Source of the DNA: Marinoscillum furvescens DSM 4134
Lineage (GTDB): Bacteria; Bacteroidota; Bacteroidia; Cytophagales; Cyclobacteriaceae
DNA: 64,000 nt
Direction: 5' to 3'
Assembly (NCBI RefSeq): GCF_003386095.1
Contig: NZ_QREG01000001.1
Location: 248,001-312,000 of the forward strand
The position numbers and the translations under genes are program-made. Of the stretch, positions 35,319-43,490 are shown in pieces (positions within the stretch are counted from its first letter, which is position 1; each line of letters starts with the position of its first letter). A model generated the notes under the pieces. The model did not search any database and had not been told where the DNA came from. It saw only the letters and a list, made by a program, of their open reading frames with translations.

Positions 35319-36505
35319 CAGTTTTTGACCAGGCAGGAAAGCATAGTAATATCATCCCGATAAGGTGTCTCGGCACGAAATCCATCCAACTGCTCAAATA
35401 TCTGCCGATGCAACTTATCAATATCTTTTGGCATGCCTCCTTTAAAAAACTCTAGCAAACGCTCTTCTCCAAACTGCTCTTCCCGTGCATTAAAGGTTTC
35501 TGTCAGCCCATCGGTGTACCCAAAAAAGAAAAATTCATCCAGGTTTTCTACTTTCTTAGTCGTGAGAAAAGGAAGTGGATCAAACATCCCCAAAATAGTC
35601 GTACCGTCATTGAGTTCTTCTATGCCATCCTTAGTTACAAGGTAAAGAGGGTTATGCCCACAGTTTACATATTCGAAGCTCTTATGCCTAAAGTCATAAA
35701 TCCCCAGAAAAAAAGTGATAAAGTTTTCGCCGTTTCCACTAGAAGTAATGGTATGATTCAGCTCTTCCACGATCTCCCTGGGATCGTTGGTTTTGCGTAC
35801 CAGCGTACGGAGCGATGCCTGGAAATTAGACATTAGCAATGCCGCCGGCACCCCTTTACCACTTACATCAGCTACGCACACTAAAAAACTATCATTGTCT
35901 ATAGTGAGGTAATCATAATAATCTCCACCTACATCTTGATGAGGCAGGTATACCGCCTCCACTTTCAAGCGATGCGTTTTAGGCAGCTCTTTAGGAAACA
36001 AAAAGTTCTGCACCTTTTTGGCGATTTCCAGCTCTTTGCGATAAGCTTCCTGCTCTAGTTGTTTTCGGGCCAACTTTTTATTTTCGATGGCCACTATAAT
36101 GATATTGGTAAGTGCCCTCAGAAAAGTAGAATCACTGATCACTTCTTCATCAACACCTCCTACAAACACCACTGCGAGCAGCCTGTCTTTGTGTGTAACC
36201 GGTATCGCTTGTTCAAACACATCAAATGGTTTGCTTGACTCTTGTAGAAGTGTTATTTCATTGAGCTGTGTATACGGGGCGGGAAGTGCTTGCTGTGACC
36301 AGTCAGTAGAAGTCCCAAAATGCACCTTGCAGACCCAATCGGCATCTTTTACAAATAGCGCAAGCTGTCGCACTTTTAGATCTGCGAGCAATGTAAACCT
36401 GTAGATGCGAAACAGATCTTCCTCCGACAGATTATTGTTTATAGCCTGCGTGATTTCCAGAAGCGCGTTGAGCTCCAGATCTTTTATATCCAGACTTTGG
36501 GACAT
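35318..36505 (-). CDS. SpoIIE-type PP2C phosphatase with GAF-like sensor
   Basis: 395 residues. Residues 10-160 are a GAF-like region; about 165-185 is a helical linker (LEIAKKVQNFLFP); the phosphatase begins at VEAVYLPHQDVGGDYYDYL, with the metal Asp in DVGGDYYD, VADVSGKGVPAALLMSNFQA, FFLGIYDF, GHNPLYL and PYRDDITML at the end. Such RsbU-like enzymes dephosphorylate anti-sigma antagonist proteins to control stress or surface genes. No RsbV/RsbW is in the window. Its stop overlaps the deacetylase start and it lies 9 bp after the small gene upstream. Confidence 0.9.
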   Translation of the reverse strand: MSQSLDIKDLELNALLEITQAINNNLSEEDLFRIYRFTLLADLKVRQLALFVKDADWVCKVHFGTSTDWSQQALPAPYTQLNEITLLQESSKPFDVFEQAIPVTHKDRLLAVVFVGGVDEEVISDSTFLRALTNIIIVAIENKKLARKQLEQEAYRKELEIAKKVQNFLFPKELPKTHRLKVEAVYLPHQDVGGDYYDYLTIDNDSFLVCVADVSGKGVPAALLMSNFQASLRTLVRKTNDPREIVEELNHTITSSGNGENFITFFLGIYDFRHKSFEYVNCGHNPLYLVTKDGIEELNDGTTILGMFDPLPFLTTKKVENLDEFFFFGYTDGLTETFNAREEQFGEERLLEFFKGGMPKDIDKLHRQIFEQLDGFRAETPYRDDITMLSCLVKN

Positions 36506-36514
36506 AGGTTTAGC

Positions 36515-36766
36515 TTAAGAGTTGTGAGCCAGCAGACCTTTTTTACTGGCCAGGTAGTAATAAGTGGCGGCATTGGTTTTCAGATCTACTTGATCTGGTG
36601 CGAGTTCCTCATCTACGGTATGCATGATTTTGATCCAGCCTGCCTCGTAAAGTTCAGCGAGTACAGCTATTAGTTTTTCATCATTCAAACCTGTAGCTTC
36701 CCGCAACTCGTCATGAGACATGACGAAATACAGTTCATCCAATACATCAAATTGCTCGTCTGTCAT
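36515..36766 (-). CDS. Small winged-helix-like protein of unknown function
   Basis: 83 residues from ATG 36766, which overlaps the glycosyltransferase stop in ATGA; an earlier in-frame start at 36787 lies inside that gene and is unlikely. FDVLDELYFVMSHDELREATGL followed by NDEKLIAVLAELYEAGWIKIM has the shape of a helix-turn-helix/winged-helix domain. No further motif. It sits between the glycosyltransferase and the SpoIIE phosphatase genes and might regulate or adapt either; function unknown. Confidence 0.65.
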   Translation of the reverse strand: MTDEQFDVLDELYFVMSHDELREATGLNDEKLIAVLAELYEAGWIKIMHTVDEELAPDQVDLKTNAATYYYLASKKGLLAHNS

Positions 36767-37875
36767 GAGTAATTTCGACCTTTCCACGAATACTTACCAA
36801 AAATAGAAGCTATCCCCAAGAATAGCACAAGGAATGGGTAAATTATCTCCAATAGCACAGCCACTCTATTAACGCGAGGCACACCCAAAAATTGAGCTAC
36901 AGGATATAAAAACCTCCTCAACGCCAGGGTACGCAACCCCATCACACTTATAATGAGCACGGTAAATTGTATATCCCACAAGCCAACTGTCAGCATCCAT
37001 GCCACACCAAAAAAATCCATAAAAACCAATATAGCCAGCAAGCGTACATACCAACTTTTATGGAATCGCCACTTGCTGCTCCATCGAATACGCTGATTGA
37101 TAAAGCTTAGAAATGTTGGTTTAGCTGCTGTACTAACTACTGCCCGTCGGTCTTTGAGAAAACTCACTTTCCCCTGAGCATGACGATAGACCTTTTGTAG
37201 CAAAAACTCATCGTCACCTGAGGGTATGTTTTCATTACCCTGATAACCATCTACCGCGAGGAAAATTTCTTTTCTGTAGGACAAGTTGGCTCCATTGCAC
37301 ATGCCCGGGTTTTTGGAAGCCAGCGAAGCTGCTCCTATTCCTATTAACCCTGCAAACTCTACAGCCTGCACGCGCTCAAACCAGCTATCACCGGTCATTT
37401 TAACTGGACCGGCCAGCATAGCCCAGTCACCCTGATCATACGCATCAGCATAGGCTTGCAGCCAAGACTTTGGCAGGCTACAATCTCCGTCTGTGGTAAT
37501 AATATGTTCGAACCTGGCTTTGGAAATACCCAGAGTAAGGGCCCGTTTTTTCCCGGTTTCACCCAGTACTCCAAGATCTATTACCTGATAGTTTAGGCTA
37601 GTCTTTTTTAGTGAATTTTCTGCTACCAGCTGCGTATCATCATCAGAACTATCATTGATTACTATCACTTCAAAAAATGCGTGAGGATATTGCAGGTGCT
37701 GAAGGTCGTCTATAAGCTGAGGTAGATTCTTAGATTCGTTGCGGACAGGCACCAACACAGAGAATTGGTAATTCTGAGCACTATGAGGCTCTGTGACTGA
37801 GACCCGCCTCCAATGATACGCGGCCCACAACAAAAAACCCACATGCGCAATGGACAATGCCAAAATCCCAATCAT
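36763..37875 (-). CDS. Family 2 glycosyltransferase, membrane-anchored
   Basis: 370 residues. GT-A motifs: SVLVPVRNESKNLPQL, FEVIVINDSSDDDT, a metal site ITTDGDC, GMCNGANLSYRK, and QRIRWSSKWRFHK (QxxRW-like). An N-terminal hydrophobic segment (IGILALSIAHVGFLLWAAYHW) and three C-terminal ones anchor the enzyme at the inner membrane. It makes a glycosidic bond on a lipid or polysaccharide acceptor from a nucleotide sugar. The flippase-like gene is 9 bp upstream, and the small wHTH-like gene overlaps its end. Confidence 0.9.
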   Translation of the reverse strand: MIGILALSIAHVGFLLWAAYHWRRVSVTEPHSAQNYQFSVLVPVRNESKNLPQLIDDLQHLQYPHAFFEVIVINDSSDDDTQLVAENSLKKTSLNYQVIDLGVLGETGKKRALTLGISKARFEHIITTDGDCSLPKSWLQAYADAYDQGDWAMLAGPVKMTGDSWFERVQAVEFAGLIGIGAASLASKNPGMCNGANLSYRKEIFLAVDGYQGNENIPSGDDEFLLQKVYRHAQGKVSFLKDRRAVVSTAAKPTFLSFINQRIRWSSKWRFHKSWYVRLLAILVFMDFFGVAWMLTVGLWDIQFTVLIISVMGLRTLALRRFLYPVAQFLGVPRVNRVAVLLEIIYPFLVLFLGIASIFGKYSWKGRNYS

Positions 37876-37884
37876 CGGGCAATT

Positions 37885-38730
37885 TTAATGTTTAATTTGT
37901 GAAAGACGAAGTGCTCCCACAATAGAAGGCAAAACCGTATTGATCAACCAAACCAGTACGCAGGGTGCAATGATAGCAGCAGGATTAACCTCAAAGCTTT
38001 CGAAAAAAACCAGTGCGCTCGCCTCACGCACTCCAAAGTTGCCAAACAAAGATGGAATCACTGACCGAAATAAAAATATCCACCCGATACCCATGACCAA
38101 ACCTGCAGGTGGTATCTCAGGAAGAAAAACGTATAGCAGTAGAAATAACTGGGAAGTGAACACCACATATCTAATCACAGAAAAGTGCAGAAGTAATCGC
38201 AGGTTGATTTTAGAAATATAAAAAGGAGCTATAAATAACAACGCAACCAACGCACAGAGTGCTGGAACTAAGTACTGCTGAGCAAATTGGAAGTAATACA
38301 GTACAGACATTCCTCCAAACCCTACTGTGAGCAGTAAGGAGATAAGTCTCACCTGCACGAGTCCGGAAACAGCTTTTTTGATATTTTCAACACCGGCCAG
38401 CCTCCCACCTGCATCACCCAATGTAAAGGGCACCCACCAATTAAGCGCCAGCCCAATCAGCACACGGTTGACAGACTGCCGAACTGAAAGTCTTTCTTCC
38501 GGAACGGCCAACCTCCAACGCAGAGCCTCAAGCCACCAGTTTAAAGGCATCAGCAACAGCACCAAACCAACCCCCAACAGCTGACCTTCTCTCGGAATCA
38601 AGAGCCCCCAGTCCACTTTTTGAGTACTAACTACATAGGCAATGAAACTTAGGCTAATCAAAGTAGCTGCAATTTTGAGCGCCCTGAGTATTGGATTTTT
38701 GTATCTGGATACGTATCGGTTACTTTGCAT
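37885..38730 (-). CDS. Flippase-like (lysylphosphatidylglycerol synthetase TM-type) membrane protein
   Basis: 281 residues from ATG 38730; another ATG at 38751 would overlap ruvC by 19 bases. Seven to eight hydrophobic segments, no soluble domain. GVLVLMPLNWWLEALRWR-like and SLSFIAYVV stretches and the AGGRLAGVENIKKAVSGL loop match the AglD/UPF0104 family. Family knowledge: glycolipid or isoprenoid-phosphate flippase-like transport in the inner membrane. First gene of the minus-strand chain with a glycosyltransferase and deacetylase. Its start is 2 bp from the ruvC start. Confidence 0.85.
   Translation of the reverse strand: MQSNRYVSRYKNPILRALKIAATLISLSFIAYVVSTQKVDWGLLIPREGQLLGVGLVLLLMPLNWWLEALRWRLAVPEERLSVRQSVNRVLIGLALNWWVPFTLGDAGGRLAGVENIKKAVSGLVQVRLISLLLTVGFGGMSVLYYFQFAQQYLVPALCALVALLFIAPFYISKINLRLLLHFSVIRYVVFTSQLFLLLYVFLPEIPPAGLVMGIGWIFLFRSVIPSLFGNFGVREASALVFFESFEVNPAAIIAPCVLVWLINTVLPSIVGALRLSQIKH
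38698..38727 (+). promoter_or_regulatory. Candidate ruvC promoter, leaderless arrangement
   Basis: TTTG (38698-38701), 19 bases, then TACTTTG (38721-38727), close to the TAnnTTTG consensus (one spacer base short). The predicted start falls at about 38732-38734, on the ruvC ATG (38733), so the mRNA would be leaderless. The whole element is inside the 5' end of the divergent flippase-like gene. Confidence 0.45.
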
Positions 38731-38732
38731 CA

Positions 38733-39293
38733 ATGTCCAAGGCACTTTCATCAGAAAAAATCATCTTAGGGATAGATCCGGGAACTACAGTAATGGGTTA
38801 CGGCATCATCAAAACGCGCAAACAACAGGTGACTTTGCTCCAGTTTGGCGTGATTCACCTCAGCAAGTATAGTGGACATGAGCTGAAGCTCAAGAAAATT
38901 TTCGAGCGGGTAATCAGCCTTATCGATGACTACCACCCAGATGAGGTGGCTTTGGAGGCTCCTTTCTTTGGCAAAAACGTACAATCTATGCTCAAGCTGG
39001 GACGTGCTCAAGGAGTAGCTATGGCTGCAGCACTTTCCAGGGAAATCGCAATTACCGAGTATGCTCCCAAAAAAGTAAAACAGTCTGTTACTGGAAATGG
39101 AAATGCCTCTAAAGAGCAAGTAGCAGCCATGCTTAAGACCCTCCTCAAATTCGACGATGCCCCAAAACTGCTGGATGCCACGGATGCATTGGCTGTAGCA
39201 CTGTGCCATCACTATCAGGGAGGTGGCACTACCAAAGCCAGCTACAAAAGCTGGAAGGCATTTCTCTCCGAAAACCCCAATAGGGCTAAATAG
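38733..39293 (+). CDS. ruvC: Crossover junction endodeoxyribonuclease RuvC
   Basis: 186 residues from ATG 38733. ILGIDPGTTVMGYGII carries the first catalytic Asp; VALEAPFFGKNVQSMLKLGRAQGVA the Glu; LLDATDALAVALCHH the C-terminal Asp pair. Normal length for the family. Role: dimeric nuclease resolving Holliday junctions with RuvAB. An upstream in-frame start at 38691 would lie inside the flippase-like gene and adds residues foreign to the family. A terminator follows. Confidence 0.96.
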   Translation: MSKALSSEKIILGIDPGTTVMGYGIIKTRKQQVTLLQFGVIHLSKYSGHELKLKKIFERVISLIDDYHPDEVALEAPFFGKNVQSMLKLGRAQGVAMAAALSREIAITEYAPKKVKQSVTGNGNASKEQVAAMLKTLLKFDDAPKLLDATDALAVALCHHYQGGGTTKASYKSWKAFLSENPNRAK

Positions 39294-39303
39294 TCGTATA
39301 AGT

Positions 39304-39334
39304 AAAAAGCCACCCTGCATGCAGAGTGGCTTTA
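39304..39334. terminator. Intrinsic terminator between ruvC and peroxiredoxin gene
   Basis: AAAAAGCCACCCTGC pairs with GCAGAGTGGCTTT around AT (one mismatch/wobble). Placed between converging ruvC and peroxiredoxin genes, A-rich on one side and T-rich on the other, so it may work both ways. Confidence 0.75.
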
Positions 39335-39373
39335 AGGAGTATTATCGGATTATCTGATCCTAATTCAAATAAC

Positions 39374-40003
39374 TTAGTGTGATGACAGGTAAGAAGACAC
39401 ACCGTCTCTTGTAGCCTGCATCGCGTCTTTACCTTCTTCCCAGTTTGCAGGGCATACTTCACCGTGCTTTTCTACGTGGTGCCATGCATCAACGATACGT
39501 AGCATCTCATCGATGTTTCTTCCTAAAGGAAGGTCGTTGATGGTTTCGTGACGTACTACACCTTCTTTGTCGATGAAGAAAGTACCTCTGTAAGAAACTG
39601 GAGCTCCTTCGAATTCCAATTCACCTTCCTCGTTGTAGTTCCAGTCTCCGGCTAGTGTACCGTAGTTAGTAGCAATAGTCTTAGAGCTGTCCGCTACCAA
39701 TGGGTAAGTTACACCTGAGATTCCACCTTTATCTTTGTCTGTCATCAACCAAGCAAGGTGAGTTTCTTCTGTATCGCAAGATACTCCTACTACTTGTACG
39801 CCTCTCTTTTCAAACTCCTCAAGCTTTTCCTGGAAAGCGTGGATTTCGGTAGGGCATACAAATGTGAAGTCTTTAGGGTAGAAGAAGAAAATAACCTCTT
39901 TTTTACCAATGTAATCTGCAAGTGAGAAGCTTTCTACGATCTCTTCACCGTTGATTACTGCTGGTGCATTAAATACTGGTGCTTTTTTTCCTACTAATGA
40001 CAT
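39374..40003 (-). CDS. 2-Cys peroxiredoxin (AhpC/PrxQ-like)
   Basis: 209 residues. FFYPKDFTFVCPTEIHAF carries the peroxidatic Cys50; HGEVCPANWEEGKDAM carries the resolving Cys in the C-terminal tail, typical of AhpC/Prx1-type enzymes. ISGVTYPLVADSSKTIATNYG is also family-typical. Role: reduces hydrogen peroxide and alkyl hydroperoxides in the cytoplasm. It lies 25 bp downstream of the PerR-like gene on the same strand; no ahpF follows, so its reductant (probably thioredoxin) is elsewhere. Likely peroxide-inducible through PerR. Confidence 0.93.
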   Translation of the reverse strand: MSLVGKKAPVFNAPAVINGEEIVESFSLADYIGKKEVIFFFYPKDFTFVCPTEIHAFQEKLEEFEKRGVQVVGVSCDTEETHLAWLMTDKDKGGISGVTYPLVADSSKTIATNYGTLAGDWNYNEEGELEFEGAPVSYRGTFFIDKEGVVRHETINDLPLGRNIDEMLRIVDAWHHVEKHGEVCPANWEEGKDAMQATRDGVSSYLSSH

Positions 40004-40028
40004 AGTCTTAATTCGCGTTTATAATTGA

Positions 40029-40478
40029 TTATACAATAGTTACTTTACTCTTAGGGTCCCGCTTTTCACCGTTTATCTGAAGTTTGATGTCGGTGATTTT
40101 AAAATTGGAAACCTGCTTTTCATGGAAATAATTCTTGATCAATTCGTTGAGCTCAGGGTCATAATAATCCTGAATCTCCTCGGTATTGATGCTGTAGATA
40201 TGACAGTGCTGTTCCAGATTGGCGTCATAGCGCTTAGATCCACCCCGTGTAGCCACCTGGTAAACCAGATCAGCCTCCACGAGCTTTTCCAAAACGCGAT
40301 AGACACTTCCGAGCGAGACACTTGGATACTGACGACTCACACGATCGTGGAGCTGTTCAGCACTTGGGTGCTCATCACTCAGCATCAACTCATGCAAAAC
40401 TGCTATCCTCGGATGAGTAGCTTTTAAACCAGCCTCCGAGAGCAATTCTTTGATATGTTGATACGTCTTTTCTGTCAC
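40029..40478 (-). CDS. Fur-family peroxide-responsive repressor (PerR-like)
   Basis: 149 residues from GTG 40478; a TTG at 40511 gives 160 residues but falls inside the promoter's -7 element. LSEAGLKATHPRIAVLHEL is the wHTH start and VSLGSVYRVLEKLVEADLV the recognition helix. YDANLEQHCHIY and EEIQDYYD supply the His/Asp ligands of the PerR regulatory metal site. The usual C-terminal structural CxxC pairs are absent: the only Cys is in HCH. Regulates the adjacent peroxiredoxin by context. Confidence 0.88.
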   Translation of the reverse strand: MTEKTYQHIKELLSEAGLKATHPRIAVLHELMLSDEHPSAEQLHDRVSRQYPSVSLGSVYRVLEKLVEADLVYQVATRGGSKRYDANLEQHCHIYSINTEEIQDYYDPELNELIKNYFHEKQVSNFKITDIKLQINGEKRDPKSKVTIV

Positions 40479-40508
40479 TCCTAAATGAGAATTATTCCTA
40501 TTTGGCTG

Positions 40509-40540
40509 CAAATGTAGAGTTCATTCCAAGCCTTACCAAA
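40509..40540 (-). promoter_or_regulatory. Promoter of the perR-peroxiredoxin operon
   Basis: Minus strand: TTTG (40540-40537), 20 bases, TACATTTG (40516-40509), an excellent fit to the Bacteroidota consensus. The predicted start near 40503 lies downstream of the TTG candidate start and leaves about 25 bases of leader before GTG 40478. A PerR box may overlap but is not obvious. Confidence 0.7.
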
Positions 40541-40599
40541 CATATTGACCAAGGAAAAGATTATATAGGTATTGATAAAAGTTATACAACCAATAGACT

Positions 40600-41640
40600 A
40601 TGCAAGTGAACAGAATTTTACTCTCGATAGCGTTAGCTGCATTAACCCTAACCTCTTACGCCCAAAACTTTGGAGACATCCTCGCTGTAGGTGCTGAAAA
40701 TGCCGAAACCTACCTGACACATTATGCAGGACCAGCCATCAACTCGTTTGGTAATGGCATGTCGGAAGGCTGGTACAACACCGCAAAGCCTCATAAAAGC
40801 CTGGGCTTCAATCTCACGGTATCTCCCAGTTTTGCATTTATCCCACAGGATGACCGTACGTTTCTTTTTGACCCTGCTGAGTATCAGGATCTGCGTCTGG
40901 AAGGAGATGCAGACGGTATCATACCCACACTGGTAGGCGGAGATGCCGAAGCAGGCTCTGAGCTGGTCTTTTCTGGAGAAGCCACCTACCCAGGAGGGCT
41001 CACATTTGATGCTGAGCAGCGCTTTGATGTGCCCGACGGAGTGATAGACCTCAATAATGTCCCTTTTGGCGGAAGCCCAGCTCCAACATATAATATAGGT
41101 GTAGGTCTCGTGAAAGGAACGGAAGTAAAGGTGCGTGTACTGCCAGAAGTATCTGCCGGAGATTTTGGAGCATCCATGTTCGGACTGGGAGTGCAGCACG
41201 ACATCAAGCAGTGGATTCCGGGCATCAGCAAGCTGCCTTTTGATCTGTCTGCTCTTGTTGCATTTTCCAAACTCAATCTCACCTATGATATCAATGTAAA
41301 CACCGGAGATTTTGAAGGTCAGGGTGAAGCAGTTTTCGCCACATCATCTACGACCGTTCAAGGGATCATCTCTAAAAAGCTCCTGTTTTTCACACCCTAC
41401 TTTGCCGTAGGTTTCAATGCAGTATCGAGCACTCTGGATGTAAACGGTACCTATCGATACAACACAGCCACTTCTTCTTCAGAAATAGAAGACCCTGTTT
41501 CACTGGAGTTTTCAGGAGCCGGCGGCATGCGCTCCACTATAGGCGGACGGGTGAAACTCGCGTTTTTCACCCTACATGCTGCGTATACGCTCCAGCGCTA
41601 CAACACTTTCAATACTGGTATAGGTATCAGCATCCGATAA
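40600..41640 (+). CDS. DUF6588-like outer-membrane beta-barrel protein, copy A
   Basis: 346 residues with an N-terminal signal peptide (ILLSIALAALTLTSYAQ). The mature part starts NFGDILAVGAENAETYL, has the conserved GWYNTAKPHKSLGFNLTVSPS and KQWIPGISKLPFDLSAL segments and ends with strand RYNTFNTGIGISIR, as outer-membrane barrels do. It is clearly paralogous to the gene at 42429 (same key segments, last residues GIGISIR). I place it in the DUF6588 family from memory. Function unknown, probably a porin-like outer-membrane protein. It has its own terminator at 41695. Confidence 0.8.
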   Translation: MQVNRILLSIALAALTLTSYAQNFGDILAVGAENAETYLTHYAGPAINSFGNGMSEGWYNTAKPHKSLGFNLTVSPSFAFIPQDDRTFLFDPAEYQDLRLEGDADGIIPTLVGGDAEAGSELVFSGEATYPGGLTFDAEQRFDVPDGVIDLNNVPFGGSPAPTYNIGVGLVKGTEVKVRVLPEVSAGDFGASMFGLGVQHDIKQWIPGISKLPFDLSALVAFSKLNLTYDINVNTGDFEGQGEAVFATSSTTVQGIISKKLLFFTPYFAVGFNAVSSTLDVNGTYRYNTATSSSEIEDPVSLEFSGAGGMRSTIGGRVKLAFFTLHAAYTLQRYNTFNTGIGISIR

Positions 41641-41694
41641 AGACCTTTTATAGATGAATCAGTAGCCAGATTCAGATAGACACCCCCAAAAATG

Positions 41695-41727
41695 AAAGAC
41701 TTCATAAGCGATTATGGAGTCTTTTTT
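41695..41727 (+). terminator. Intrinsic terminator after the first barrel-protein gene
   Basis: AAAGACTTCATAA pairs with TTATGGAGTCTTT around GCGA (one G-T wobble), followed by a T run. It separates the first barrel gene from the lipoprotein/second barrel pair. Confidence 0.85.
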
Positions 41728-41787
41728 CGTTTGAGGCATACCACCAATGTGGTATTTTCGACGAGCAGGTCGCCAAATCGGACCGAA

Positions 41788-41821
41788 TTGCATGGTCAAT
41801 AAAGTGGAATCACTATTTTTG
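41788..41821 (+). promoter_or_regulatory. Promoter of the lipoprotein/second barrel-protein pair
   Basis: TTG (41788-41790), 23 bases, TATTTTTG (41814-41821), an exact TAnnTTTG, 28 bases before the lipoprotein ATG. The separate promoter after a terminator means the pair is controlled separately from copy A. Confidence 0.5.
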
Positions 41822-41849
41822 TTTCCACTCAACTAAACGAACTTTTATA

Positions 41850-42404
41850 ATGAGAAACCTAATTGCTATCACCGTCTTAGCATTTTTTGCTTTTTCCTGT
41901 GGAGAAGAAGGCATTGGATTTAATGTCGGGAAGGAATTTCCAGTTACTATCCCAATTGATGCCGGAGACTTTCCTTCTACACCTTTTGGAGGAAACCCAC
42001 CGGCATTCACACAGTCTGAAACTTACGACCTCAATGATGTAAATGAATTTTCCGATGACCTGGAAAATTTAGAAGAAGTACTGGTCAATAAGGTTTCTTA
42101 CAGTATTTCAGGAGTAGACAGTAACGAAGAAATCGAGGTAGAAGAATTGAGCATCGAGTTATCAGCTAATGGAACTGATATTGGCACTTTGCAAATCACA
42201 AACCGACTACCAAACAATGTACTTACCGATCTTCCTAAAGGTGAGATTTCAAGCCTTAATAAATCTGAACTCGCTCGTGTTCTGAAAGATGGCGGCACCG
42301 TAAACGCAGAGGTAACTTTTGATTTTGCTGAGCTTCCTGAGGGTAACTTCGAGTTTGACTTTGAATTCTATTTTGATGTGGTAGTAAAAATCCGCGACCT
42401 CTAA
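41850..42404 (+). CDS. Lipoprotein between the two paralogous barrel genes
   Basis: 184 residues. Signal and lipobox AFFAFSC near residue 17 (Cys followed by Gly-Glu-Glu). The mature protein is acidic and beta-rich (VTIPIDAGDFPSTPFGG; EEIEVEELSIELSANGTDIG; final FDFEFYFDVVVKIRDL) without known motifs. It is 24 bp upstream of the second barrel gene and under the same promoter, so the two products probably work together in the outer membrane (inference). Confidence 0.75.
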   Translation: MRNLIAITVLAFFAFSCGEEGIGFNVGKEFPVTIPIDAGDFPSTPFGGNPPAFTQSETYDLNDVNEFSDDLENLEEVLVNKVSYSISGVDSNEEIEVEELSIELSANGTDIGTLQITNRLPNNVLTDLPKGEISSLNKSELARVLKDGGTVNAEVTFDFAELPEGNFEFDFEFYFDVVVKIRDL

Positions 42405-42428
42405 AACCTGACCTAAATCACTGAAAAA

Positions 42429-43436
42429 ATGAAAAAATTAGCATTATACATTACTGTAGGTTTTCTCAGCTTTGCTGCAAGCGCTCAAGATATAGGCAAG
42501 TTCCTCGAAGGGGGCGTAGAAGACGGCAACAAACTTATGGAAGGCTACCTACAGCCTGCATTTGAAGGTTTTGGCTACGCACTAAACAGTGGCTGGTACA
42601 ATACTGGAAAGCCACACAAGCTTCTTGGCTTTGACATCACCGTAACGGGCAACCTGGCCTATATTCCTGAAGAGTCAAAGTTCTTCACGGTAAATCCGGC
42701 CGATTATAAGAACTTGTCTACAGCTCCCTCAGAGACAGGAGAAACAGACTTCCCAACACTCATGGGACCCAACCTGGATGCAGATGACATCCCCTATCTG
42801 GTTTTTAATGAAGACACGGAGGATGAAGTACGTGTATCTGGCCCTTCAGGACTTGGACTCGAGGCAGAATACGGCACCAACTTTGTACCTGCTCCGGCTG
42901 TGCAGCTGGGAATAGGTCTTCCGAAAAACACTGAGCTCAAGTTGCGACTCGTTCCTGAGCAAACATTTGGCGATCCGGGAGAGCAGTTCACTACCTCTAC
43001 GTTTGGTATAGGTATCATGCATGATGTTAAGCAGTGGATTCCCGGCATCAAAAATCTGCCATTTGACCTGTCTGGATTTTTTGCTTTTAGCAAAATGAAA
43101 AACAGCATGGAACTCGACGTGGACAATCCGGAAAATATTGGTGCCTTTGACGTATCTGGAACGACAATCCAGGGTATCATATCTAAAAAGCTATCAGTAC
43201 TGACAGTGTATGCCGGTCTTGGTATGACCTCAAGTAAGGTGACTTTTAATGTTACGGGAGATTACGAAGTGGGAGACGAGACTTTTACCGACCCTATCAA
43301 CCTGGAATACAGCAGTGCGAGCCCCAGAGCAAATATCGGAGCACGTCTGAAGCTATTGATCTTTACCTTCCATGCGGAGTATGCATTACAAAAGTACAAC
43401 ACCTTCACCGGTGGCATAGGGATCAGCATCAGGTAA
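42429..43436 (+). CDS. DUF6588-like outer-membrane beta-barrel protein, copy B
   Basis: 335 residues with signal peptide (LALYITVGFLSFAASAQ). The same plan as copy A: DIGKFLEGGVEDGNKLMEGYL, SGWYNTGKPHKLLGFDIT, KQWIPGIKNLPFDLSGFFAF, TIQGIISKKLSVLTVYAG, final KYNTFTGGIGISIR. Divergence from copy A is substantial in the loop regions, so the duplication is old. Downstream of the lipoprotein gene with a terminator at its end. Function unknown. Confidence 0.82.
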   Translation: MKKLALYITVGFLSFAASAQDIGKFLEGGVEDGNKLMEGYLQPAFEGFGYALNSGWYNTGKPHKLLGFDITVTGNLAYIPEESKFFTVNPADYKNLSTAPSETGETDFPTLMGPNLDADDIPYLVFNEDTEDEVRVSGPSGLGLEAEYGTNFVPAPAVQLGIGLPKNTELKLRLVPEQTFGDPGEQFTTSTFGIGIMHDVKQWIPGIKNLPFDLSGFFAFSKMKNSMELDVDNPENIGAFDVSGTTIQGIISKKLSVLTVYAGLGMTSSKVTFNVTGDYEVGDETFTDPINLEYSSASPRANIGARLKLLIFTFHAEYALQKYNTFTGGIGISIR

Positions 43437-43458
43437 CAACTTATCAACTTGTATGTTT

Positions 43459-43484
43459 AAAAGCGGGCGATGCCCGCTTTTTTT
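43459..43484 (+). terminator. Intrinsic terminator directly before the Omp85-like gene
   Basis: AAAAGCGGGC pairs with GCCCGCTTTT around GAT, followed by a run of seven T. It ends the barrel-protein transcript. It lies only 7 bases before the next ATG (43491), so it would also be in the leader of that gene if a read-through transcript exists. Confidence 0.9.
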
Positions 43485-43490
43485 GTATCT

